Shown here one piece after another: positions 1 to 5,553 of a stretch of 5,633 nucleotides of DNA. Source of the stretch: Methanosarcinales archaeon (GTDB lineage: Archaea; Halobacteriota; Methanosarcinia; Methanosarcinales; Methanocomedenaceae). The position numbers and the translations under genes were made by a program. The notes beneath the pieces are model-generated. The model did not search any database and was not told where the DNA came from. It saw nothing but the letters and a program-made list of their open reading frames with translations. The stretch spans positions 1 to 5,633 of the forward strand of contig DAOWEE010000267.1 in assembly GCA_030638625.1 (NCBI GenBank), in the 5' to 3' direction. Every line of letters starts with the position of its first letter. Position 1 is the stretch's first letter.

Positions 1-53
1 ATGACCCACTAATATGCTGCGAACACGAAATGATTCCAAGAGAAGAATACGAC

Positions 54-63
54 AAAAAACAAA
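54..63 (-). terminator. T-rich tract after the HAD phosphatase gene
   Basis: Read on the minus strand, 17 nt past the TAG stop of the phosphatase gene, the sequence is TTTGTTTTTT. Archaeal transcription commonly ends at such T-rich tracts without needing a hairpin, and no stem precedes it here. It is the likely 3' end of the leuA-phosphatase transcript. A minus-strand frame starting with ATG at 78 stays open to the window edge and runs through this tract, so a following gene cannot be fully excluded. Confidence 0.35.
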
Positions 64-79
64 TGACCCGCTAAGCATA

Positions 80-841
80 CTACTCAATATCCGCAATACT
101 GTCAAGTATAGCATCCGGTCTTATTCCCGATGTCTCAATATACCCTACACTCGAAGCTCCAGTCAACACCAGCACCGTTGCCATCCCTGCATTTTTTCCT
201 GCCAGGATATCAGTCTCAAGCCTGTCCCCCACCATGGTGCACTCCCCGGCCTTTAGCCCGTACTCCGCAAGCAACACATCCATTATGGGCCGGTTAGGCT
301 TGCCCACCACTTCCGGCACCATCCCGGATGCCGTAGCCAGGGCAGCCACCATGCTCCCGGCTCCTGGCAGGAAATCATCTTCATTGGGCAGCATGGCATC
401 AGTATTGGTGGCAATGAACCGTGCACCGTTCCTGAGATTAGCCAGGCCCGCTGCCAGTTTATCGTAAGTGAACTCCCGGTCCAGTCCCACAACCACAAAA
501 TCCACATCCTGCCCGGCAATAGTATGGCCTGCCCGTTCCAGTTCGGTCACCAGACCCTGCTCGCCGATAGGAAAGATAGAGCTGGTCCCGTACTGCTGCC
601 TTATAAAAAGCGGCGTGGCATAGGCAGAAGAAATAACATCCCCTGCACTGCACCTGATGCCCATACCTTCCAGTTTGTCGGCAATGGCTTCCCTGGCGCG
701 GGTGGCATTATTGGTAAGGAAGACCACACGGCTGCCTGCCGCCCTCAGTCTTTCGATGGTTTCTGCGGCCCCAGGGATGACAGAATTTCCGTGATATACC
801 ACACCGTCCAGGTCAAAAATATATGCGTCAGGTCCGGGCAT
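80..841 (-). CDS. HAD superfamily IIA (NagD-like) phosphatase
   Basis: A soluble cytoplasmic hydrolase of 253 residues, the usual length for the NagD/p-nitrophenylphosphatase group of the HAD superfamily. All four HAD motifs are visible. Motif I is DLDGVVY (nucleophile D10, acid/base D12). Motif II is FLTNNATR (T43-N44-N45, typical of subfamily IIA). Motif III is K181 in GKPNRP. Motif IV is GDRLETD (D206 and D211) for Mg2+ binding. The segment between motifs II and III (about 75-175) is the C2-type cap that selects substrate. The natural substrate cannot be read from sequence; sugar phosphates and similar small phosphate monoesters are usual in the family. The ATG lies 8 nt after the leuA stop, with a G-rich purine run (AGGGGA) overlapping that stop as ribosome binding site, so it is almost certainly co-transcribed with leuA. 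A role in leucine synthesis does not follow from this; it may only be a housekeeping passenger. Confidence 0.9.
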   Translation of the reverse strand: MPGPDAYIFDLDGVVYHGNSVIPGAAETIERLRAAGSRVVFLTNNATRAREAIADKLEGMGIRCSAGDVISSAYATPLFIRQQYGTSSIFPIGEQGLVTELERAGHTIAGQDVDFVVVGLDREFTYDKLAAGLANLRNGARFIATNTDAMLPNEDDFLPGAGSMVAALATASGMVPEVVGKPNRPIMDVLLAEYGLKAGECTMVGDRLETDILAGKNAGMATVLVLTGASSVGYIETSGIRPDAILDSIADIE

Positions 842-849
842 AGATTCCC

Positions 850-2401
850 CTATGCCTGGTCCAGCATAAGAATGTGGTTCATGGCCGAAACAAGAGCCTC
901 CACCGAGGCCATTACAATATCTTCATTAGCGGCACGGGCGGTCATGATACGACCCTTATCGTCCTCCACGCCAATGATAACCTCGGCCAGGGCATCAGAA
1001 CCGCCTGATATGGCCTCTATCCTGAAATCCCGTACTTTCATCTTAGTTTGGCCGTCAATGATGCTCTGGACAGCATTCAGGGCTGCATCCACCGGTCCCA
1101 CGCCTGTGCTGGCTGCGACCTTTTCTTCGCCCCTTATCCTTGCCTTAACCGAAGCCGTTGGAGTGATAATGTTCCCGGTCATGACAGAAACTTCCATCAG
1201 GTCAATCGGACGTTCTGATTTTTTCAGCTTGCCCATGGTGGCATCTGCAATGGCGAACAGGTCACCGTCAGTGATTCTCTTACCCTTGTTGCTCAGGTCC
1301 TTCATCCTGGACATGATTTCATTCAACTGCTCAGGGTCAGGTTCAAGTCCTGCGGCCTTTAAGGACAAGCTGACTGCATGCTTGCCAGCATGCTTGCCCA
1401 GGACAATCCGGCGTTTATGGCCTACCATTTCAGGGGTCATTATACCAGGCTCAAACGTCTCTGATTTTGTAAGCACACCGTGAGTATGTATCCCACTCTC
1501 ATGTGCGAATGCATTCTCACCAACAACCGGCATTATGGGTGGTATCCTGACGCCTGTGTACCTCTCAACCAAATGTGCGGTTTCCACCAAATACTCGGTC
1601 TTGATATTGGTCTTAGCCCCATAGATACTGTGAAGGCTCATGACAGTCTCGGCCAGGTCAGCATTACCTGCCCTCTCGCCCAGGCCATTTATAGTGACCT
1701 GCACCTGCCTGCCGCCTCCTTCAACAGCAGCCAGGCTGTTAGCCACTGCCAGCCCGAAGTCGTTGTGGCAATGAACGTCAATTGGAATGGTGATATCCTG
1801 CTTGATATCTGCTATCAGGTCCTTCATGGCCGAAGGTACGAACACGCCAACCGTGTCAGGGATGTTGATGACATCACAGCCCGCTTCCTGAACAGCTTTG
1901 TTTATCAGCTGCAGGTAATCAAAATCGGTACGGGTTGCATCCATGGGACTGAACATACATTTTGCGCCATGGTCTTTGATATGCTCAACCGCCTGAACAG
2001 CCATTTCAAGCACTTCTTCCCTGCTCTTCTTGATGGTGTGGATGCGCTGGATATCGGATGTAGGCACGAAAGTGTGTACTATATCAACACCACAATCCAG
2101 GCATGCATCAATATCAGACAGCACTACCCTTGACAGCCCACACACGTCCAGTTCAAGACCCATTGCTGCTATTTCGGTAACGTTCTGCTTTTCCCCGTCA
2201 GATGACATAGGAAACCCGGCTTCGATTATGTCCACGCCGAGCTTATCAAGCTGGATGGCAATGTCTTTTTTCTGCTCAAACGTCAGAGATACGCCAGGGG
2301 TCTGTTCACCATCTCGCAGTGTGGTATCAAAAATAGTTATGTGTGTTCCACGTATCGATTCAGTAATATAGAAAACGATCCCTCATTTTAGATTCTTTCA
2401 T
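850..2401 (-). CDS. leuA: 2-isopropylmalate synthase (or citramalate synthase), 5' end frame-disrupted
   Basis: DRE-TIM metallolyase-family Claisen condensing enzyme. LeuA joins acetyl-CoA to 2-oxoisovalerate, the first committed step of leucine synthesis. The TIM barrel carries FDTTLRDGEQTPGVS (2337-2293; catalytic Arg-Asp), the metal-binding HCHNDFG and the signature NGLGERAGNADL. GENAFAHESGIH follows. The last ~110 residues are a LeuA allosteric dimer domain, which argues against AksA-type homocitrate synthase. The paralogue CimA has the same layout and cannot be excluded. The start is the problem. The catalytic frame is open up to TGA at 2385-2383 but has no ATG, GTG or TTG before the motif. 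The first GTG (2235) would delete the catalytic motif. An ATG at 2401 with GAGG 9 nt upstream begins MKESKMRDRF one base out of frame. Dropping one T from the TTTT at 2375-2372 joins the two and gives 516 residues, close to the family norm. This entry therefore assumes a single-base error or frameshift there. Confidence 0.85.
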
Positions 2402-2410
2402 TTTAAAAAA

Positions 2411-2442
2411 CCTCGTGTATAAAATCGTGTTATGATATAAAA
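2411..2442 (-). promoter_or_regulatory. leuA promoter and ribosome binding site
   Basis: On the minus strand a TATA-like TTTTATATC (2442-2434) is followed about 25 nt later by the expected transcription start near 2414. GAGG (2414-2411) then lies 9 nt before the ATG at 2401. The implied leader is very short and consists almost only of the Shine-Dalgarno. A second AT-rich candidate, TTTTATAC (2424-2417), is too close to the ATG to give a leader with this site. The spacing supports 2401 as the true start of leuA despite the frame break. The hexamer TCGTGT occurs twice 12 bp apart (2413-2418 and 2425-2430) between the TATA-like box and the ATG; it could be an operator half-site pair or chance. 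Confidence 0.45.
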
Positions 2443-2501
2443 GGGTTGTGAAGGTTGAATGGCCATGACGATTATTACTTTCAGTCCGCTCTTGGCTTGA
2501 G

Positions 2502-2539
2502 CTTAATATTAACGCTGCCAAACTCCAAGCTGGAGGTGA
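2502..2539 (+). promoter_or_regulatory. Promoter-like box, small hairpin and strong RBS of the 39-aa gene
   Basis: CTTAATATTA (2502-2511) is a plausible archaeal TATA element about 25 nt ahead of a predicted start near 2530. GGAGGTGA (2532-2539) is a near-perfect complement to the archaeal 16S rRNA 3' end and stands 6 nt before the ATG at 2546. CTCCA (2523-2527) and TGGAG (2531-2535) are a perfect 5-bp inverted repeat with a 3-nt loop that overlaps the Shine-Dalgarno. It could mask the site if transcription starts upstream of 2523. The RBS is clear; the promoter position and hairpin role are inference. Confidence 0.5.
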
Positions 2540-2545
2540 AAAGGA

Positions 2546-2665
2546 ATGGAAGATGAATTCTGGACCGGCATCGTGAAACGGGCCGCTAAATACCAGCCTG
2601 TCAACCGCCGCAACCAGTTCAGCCGACAGGTCAACAGGATACAAAAATCACTGGATAATCAGTAA
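2546..2665 (+). CDS. Small basic hypothetical protein, 39 residues
   Basis: I do not recognise this protein. It begins MEDEFWTGIVKRAAKYQP and ends at TAA 2663-2665. The case for a real gene is the GGAGGTGA ribosome binding site 6 nt before the ATG, the strongest in the window, and codons that favour C or G in third position (AAC, CGC, GTC, CAG, CTG). The N-terminus is acidic (E2, D3, E4). The remainder is rich in Arg, Lys, Gln and Asn (R12, R21, R22, R27, R31, K11, K15, K34) and lacks Cys, so it is not a zinc finger. No membrane segment or signal peptide is seen. The basic, polar C-terminal half could form an amphipathic helix that binds nucleic acid or a partner protein, but this is a guess. 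It lies between the divergent leuA promoter and the membrane-bound regulator gene, 59 nt upstream of the latter on the same strand, so the two may share a transcript. Confidence 0.65.
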   Translation: MEDEFWTGIVKRAAKYQPVNRRNQFSRQVNRIQKSLDNQ

Positions 2666-2690
2666 GTGCAGTCCGATTCGCAGTTATCGG

Positions 2691-2698
2691 TATGTATT
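2691..2698 (+). promoter_or_regulatory. Weak TATA-like element for the winged-helix gene
   Basis: TATGTATT is centred about 30 nt before the ATG at 2725, the spacing expected for a leaderless or nearly leaderless archaeal transcript. This fits the absence of any Shine-Dalgarno in front of that ATG. Just upstream, CCGAT (2673-2677) and ATCGG (2686-2690) form a 5-bp inverted repeat in the position of a possible operator. Both signals are weak. Confidence 0.25.
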
Positions 2699-2724
2699 TC
2701 AATGTTTGATGCTTACTCTAATTC

Positions 2725-3570
2725 ATGGAACAGGTAGACAGGGACACTGTTGACAAGAACAGGACCATTGATAAGAATGGCACCATTGAAGATAGTGAAA
2801 CTGTCAATAACAGTGAAAAACTCATTATACTCCCTCTGGGTGAAGAGTCTAAAAAGATAACCCAGGTCATTACCAATGACACAGCAAGGCAGATTATAGA
2901 ACTGCTGGCTGATCATTCCATGAGTGTCTCTGACATTGCTCACAAGCTGGATGTGCCGCTGACCACCATCAAGTATAATATTGAAAATCTGGTGGATGTG
3001 GGACTGGCAAAGGTCGAACGAATCAAGTACAGTGAAAAGGGGCGGCAAGTCAAAATATATGGCCCGGTGCGCAAACTCATTGTAGTTGTGCCTGAAAAGA
3101 TTGACCACACATCTATAGCTGATGTATTGAAAAAATACATGGGTGTCGTGCTGGCAGCAGTGTTTGCTTCCGGTATTGTGGAATTTCTGACAGGTGGATT
3201 CGGCAAATCTATGAGCATGCCAGAAGAATCTGGATTTGCAGTCGATATGGTTCCCGAGATGGAAGCTGCGTCCAATGTTTCTGAAAGAATGGTGGATTCA
3301 GTTGTCGGTGTGATGAATGATACGGTACAAAAGTCGCTGTCCAATGAGACCATGCCTGCCGCCACTTTCATCGAGGACGCTGTTGAAAATGTGGCAGAAT
3401 TGCCTGTCCATGCACCAACTCCGTTCCTTGAACCATCAGTGGGCGTTGAATCAGTTAAGAATGCTGCCGACCTGGGGCTGACATCACATGTGGGTATGTG
3501 GTTTCTGTTGGGTTGTCTTTTTATTCTCACTTTGGTAATTATCGTGGATTATTACAGGCAAAACAAGTAA
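2725..3570 (+). CDS. Membrane-anchored winged helix-turn-helix (ArsR-like) regulator
   Basis: A 281-residue protein, probably a one-component transcription regulator tethered to the membrane. Residues 1-30 are a polar, low-complexity tail made of hexapeptide repeats. Residues 45-118 look like an ArsR-type winged helix: SVSDIAHKLDV, then the recognition helix PLTTIKYNIENLVDVGL (78-94), then a basic wing around KYSEKGRQVKIYGPV (101-115). Two hydrophobic stretches follow: a moderate one at about 138-158 (contains E153) and a strong one at about 256-276 ending in DYYRQNK. Between them, residues 160-254 are acidic, Met-rich and Pro-containing, and would face outside if both stretches cross the membrane, with the DNA-binding domain inside. 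That outer segment may sense a signal, but it matches no sensor domain I know and has no Cys pair. No Shine-Dalgarno precedes the ATG and no other in-frame start lies in the first 39 codons. Likely targets are its own promoter or the neighbours; nothing in the sequence proves this. Confidence 0.8.
   Translation: MEQVDRDTVDKNRTIDKNGTIEDSETVNNSEKLIILPLGEESKKITQVITNDTARQIIELLADHSMSVSDIAHKLDVPLTTIKYNIENLVDVGLAKVERIKYSEKGRQVKIYGPVRKLIVVVPEKIDHTSIADVLKKYMGVVLAAVFASGIVEFLTGGFGKSMSMPEESGFAVDMVPEMEAASNVSERMVDSVVGVMNDTVQKSLSNETMPAATFIEDAVENVAELPVHAPTPFLEPSVGVESVKNAADLGLTSHVGMWFLLGCLFILTLVIIVDYYRQNK
2734..2805 (+). repeat. Four degenerate 18-bp tandem repeats in the regulator N-terminus
   Basis: The unit is 18 bp and encodes hexapeptides VDRDTV, DKNRTI, DKNGTI and EDSETV (residues 4-27 of the winged-helix protein). 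Each unit ends in Thr then Val or Ile. Units two and three are the closest to each other, differing at a few positions, while the outer two are more worn. The period keeps the reading frame, so gain or loss of units would lengthen or shorten the tail without breaking the gene. Confidence 0.6.
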
Positions 3571-3582
3571 CGCTTTTCTATC

Positions 3583-3615
3583 ATTGGGTTACATTTATCA
3601 TTGAACCAACCCAAT
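3583..3615. promoter_or_regulatory. 8-bp inverted repeat flanking the likely truA TATA box
   Basis: ATTGGGTT (3583-3590) and AACCCAAT (3608-3615) are perfect reverse complements separated by 17 nt. The spacer holds ACATTTATC (3591-3599), a TATA-like sequence about 25 nt ahead of a predicted start near 3622. A weak ribosome binding site AGAGAT (3621-3626) then lies 7 nt before the truA ATG at 3634. Two half-sites bracketing a TATA box suit a repressor operator. Alternatively the repeat plus the TTTT at 3615-3618 could be a terminator for the upstream regulator gene. Confidence 0.45.
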
Positions 3616-3633
3616 TTTACAGAGATTAAATCC

Positions 3634-4467
3634 ATGAGAATCGCTTTAAAGGTAGCATATATCGGCACAGAGTTTCGCGGATACCAGATACAGTCAGGAG
3701 TACCCACTGTTGAAGGGGAAATATTCAGGGCACTTAAAGAATTGAACATCATTAAAGACCCTAAAAGCGCCCGTTACATTGGTTCCGGCCGGACTGATGC
3801 CGGAGTCCATGCTCTGGGACAGGTTATTGCTTTTGATACCGATAATCCAAAACTTGCCATACCCAGGGTAATAAACAGTGCGCTGCCCCCATCTATCTGG
3901 GCGTGGTCCAGAGCCGAGGTGCCAGATAACTTTCACCCCAGAGGGGAGGCCATTAGCCGTGAATACAGGTATTTCATGTGCGGTGAATGCTTCAATATCC
4001 CACTGATGCGAAAGGCATCACGTTTGCTTAAGGGCACTCATAATTTTTCAAACTTTGCTGTTGTTGAGAGTAATAAAAATCCAATCAAAACTGTTGAGTT
4101 GATAGATATCAGGCTGGATGGCAGATTTGTTACACTTGACATCAAAGCGGACGCTTTCCTGTGGCACATGGTACGCAAGATTGTGACAGCCTTGCGGATG
4201 GTGGGCAATGAGGCAAGAGATGTGGAATGGCTGGAACGCATGTTGCACCCGGAAGAGTTCGAAGAAGGACTTGAACCCGCTCATGCATACGGTTTATTTT
4301 TCAAACAGGTGAACTATGGTATAGACATACCCTGGGAAGATGATGCATATTCCAAAAGGTTACCTGCTGACAGACTTTTCGAGCAGTTCATGTGGCACGG
4401 TGTTATGGCAGAAGTCTTTAAAACACTAAAAGACAGTATGCAGCCCCCTGAAAAAACAAATGATTGA
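3634..4467 (+). CDS. truA: tRNA pseudouridine(38-40) synthase TruA
   Basis: Converts uridine to pseudouridine at positions 38, 39 and 40 in the anticodon arm of tRNAs; cytoplasmic and cofactor-free. From ATG 3634 the product is 277 residues. The N-terminus MRIALKVAYIGTEFRGYQ is the family's opening strand with its YxGTxFxGxQ motif. The catalytic aspartate is D55 in GSGRTDAGVHALGQV. SREYRYFM carries the conserved active-site Tyr. GTHNFSNF corresponds to the usual GxHDFxxF, with Asn in place of Asp. AFLWHMVRKIV is the C-terminal conserved helix. The last ~50 residues (from about DIPWEDDAYSKRLP) form an extension that I associate with archaeal members. A TTG at 3601 would add 11 residues, but it lies inside the upstream inverted repeat and ahead of the family start, so ATG 3634 is preferred. 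Its stop is 3 nt from the start of the G10 methyltransferase gene, making a two-gene tRNA modification operon. Confidence 0.95.
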   Translation: MRIALKVAYIGTEFRGYQIQSGVPTVEGEIFRALKELNIIKDPKSARYIGSGRTDAGVHALGQVIAFDTDNPKLAIPRVINSALPPSIWAWSRAEVPDNFHPRGEAISREYRYFMCGECFNIPLMRKASRLLKGTHNFSNFAVVESNKNPIKTVELIDIRLDGRFVTLDIKADAFLWHMVRKIVTALRMVGNEARDVEWLERMLHPEEFEEGLEPAHAYGLFFKQVNYGIDIPWEDDAYSKRLPADRLFEQFMWHGVMAEVFKTLKDSMQPPEKTND

Positions 4468-4470
4468 ACC

Positions 4471-5499
4471 ATGACACTTATTGCCTTTGAACTGTCTGGT
4501 GAAACTTCCGAGATACCTGTTGCTGAAGTCATCGGAGCCCTGGAATCAAATTCCATAGATTTTTCGGTCCGTCATATACTCGACCAGGTACTTGTTATTG
4601 AAACATCCAGCAAGGATACCGGACTGGTCGGTGACCTTGCCGGACGGCTGGCAATGACCCGGCACATCATTGAAGTGTTAGGCATCTCAAAAGCAAGCTT
4701 GCCAGACATTATTTCGATGGTAGAAGATATGGAATTTACAAAAACCAAGTCCTTTACCTATAAGGTGAGAGCTAAAAAAATAAAACGTATAAGCCCCATG
4801 CCCTCTGAAGATATTGAGCGCAGTGTGGGCAGAGTATTGTTCGACCAGGGTTACAGGGCAGACCTGATTAGACCCGACATCCAATACAGAGCAGTACTGA
4901 CCGACAACAAATGTATTTTCGGACCTGTAATGGCTTCTATTGACAACAGTGCCTTTGAAAAGCGTAAACCTCACATGAAACCATTTTTCCATCCTGGGGT
5001 ACTTATGCCAAAATTGGCACGGGCTCTGGTGAACATTGCAAGGGCAAAAAAGGGTAGTATTGTTCTTGACCCCTATTGCGGCACAGGTGGGATAATGGTG
5101 GAAGCAGGACTAATCGGTGTGAACACCATGGGGTGTGATGTTCAAAGAAAAATACTCATGGGTGCAAAGATGAACCTTGATTTTTATTCTGTGGACTATT
5201 CGCTCATGTTCCAGGATGCAGGGGGGATGGCATTGAAGGATGATTGCGTTGATTGTATTGTAACTGACCCGCCTTATGGAAGGTCAGCACTTATACAGGC
5301 ACAATCACTGGATAAGTTGATGAAAAACTCTGTTAATGAGATGTACAGGGTGATACGGCCCGGTGGGCGGCTGGTGATGGTATCTGAACGGCCGGTTGAA
5401 ATCTGGGCTGAATGTGCTGGATTTTGTGTGGTGAATGTGTATACTCAAAGAGTGCACCGCAGCCTTACAAGACGTATTACAGTGCTGGATAAAAAATAA
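4471..5499 (+). CDS. trmG10: tRNA (guanine(10)-N2)-methyltransferase, archaeal Trm11/Trm-G10 type
   Basis: A 342-residue S-adenosylmethionine-dependent RNA methyltransferase that modifies the exocyclic amine of G10 in tRNA; archaeal members can add two methyl groups. The N-terminal half (about 45-155) is the THUMP RNA-binding region, ending in the linker FGPVMASIDNSAFEKRKP. HPGVLMPKLARALVNIAR opens the Rossmann-fold catalytic domain. SAM motif I is VLDPYCGTGGI (198-208), followed by the acidic motif GCD (221-223). Motif IV is TDPPYG (265-270), the amino-methyltransferase catalytic loop. RVIRPGGRLVMV (293-304) is a later core strand. Length and order match archaeal Trm-G10. The ATG stands 3 nt after the truA stop with no clear Shine-Dalgarno, so translation is probably coupled to truA. 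Both enzymes act on tRNA, supporting a shared transcript. The related THUMP enzyme TrmN/Trm14 (G6) has a similar layout and is the main alternative. Confidence 0.9.
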   Translation: MTLIAFELSGETSEIPVAEVIGALESNSIDFSVRHILDQVLVIETSSKDTGLVGDLAGRLAMTRHIIEVLGISKASLPDIISMVEDMEFTKTKSFTYKVRAKKIKRISPMPSEDIERSVGRVLFDQGYRADLIRPDIQYRAVLTDNKCIFGPVMASIDNSAFEKRKPHMKPFFHPGVLMPKLARALVNIARAKKGSIVLDPYCGTGGIMVEAGLIGVNTMGCDVQRKILMGAKMNLDFYSVDYSLMFQDAGGMALKDDCVDCIVTDPPYGRSALIQAQSLDKLMKNSVNEMYRVIRPGGRLVMVSERPVEIWAECAGFCVVNVYTQRVHRSLTRRITVLDKK

Positions 5500-5530
5500 A
5501 ATAAATATGTGGCGAATAGTCACCACATAT
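5490..5530 (-). terminator. Hairpin with minus-strand T-rich tail
   Basis: ATATGTGGCGA (5505-5515) pairs with TCACCACATAT (5520-5530) around a 4-nt ATAG loop: ten of eleven positions pair, the exception being C5513 against A5522. Read on the minus strand, the hairpin is followed at once by a long T-rich run (5504-5491), the classic layout of an intrinsic terminator. On the plus strand the downstream flank is only pyrimidine-rich (TCTCTTTCTCT). It therefore best serves the convergent minus-strand gene ending at 5554, while the stem may also stop or protect the 3' end of the truA operon transcript. Confidence 0.6.
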
Positions 5531-5553
5531 CTATACCTGTCTCTTTCTCTGCT

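Noticed and set aside
1..78. Minus-strand frame from ATG 78 running off the left edge
   Set aside because: It begins 1 nt after the phosphatase stop, so coupling is conceivable, but it lacks a good ribosome binding site, runs through the T-rich terminator-like tract, and its 26 residues resemble nothing known.
1376..1399. Tandem 12-bp repeat GCATGCTTGCC(A/C)
   Set aside because: It encodes GKHAGKHA on the minus strand, a conserved motif of the synthase (GKHxGxHA). The repeat follows from the protein sequence.
524..1483. Long plus-strand open frame of 319 codons opposite the phosphatase and leuA genes
   Set aside because: It lies antisense to two clear enzyme genes with full motif sets, has no ribosome binding site, and its translation shows no family motif. 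It is a shadow of codon bias on the other strand.
1480..2133. Plus-strand open frame of 217 codons opposite leuA
   Set aside because: Fully antisense to the conserved barrel of 2-isopropylmalate synthase; no start signal and no recognisable domain.
850..2235. leuA starting at GTG 2235
   Set aside because: This start removes about 55 residues including FDTTLRDGEQTPGVS, which holds the catalytic Arg-Asp. The protein would be inactive, and those residues are plainly encoded in frame just upstream.
2459..2500. 13-codon plus-strand frame (MAMTIITFSPLLA) as a leader peptide
   Set aside because: The GAAGG upstream is too close and weak, and there is no leader-like codon run or following structure. 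Too little to support a feature.
2360..2644. Minus-strand 94-codon frame covering the leuA upstream region
   Set aside because: It overlaps the better supported plus-strand 39-residue gene, has no upstream ribosome binding site, and only its last 13 codons (from ATG 2401) have a credible start.
3601..3633. TTG start at 3601 for truA
   Set aside because: It sits inside the spacer of the 8-bp inverted repeat, lacks a ribosome binding site and adds residues ahead of the family's normal N-terminus. ATG 3634 fits better.
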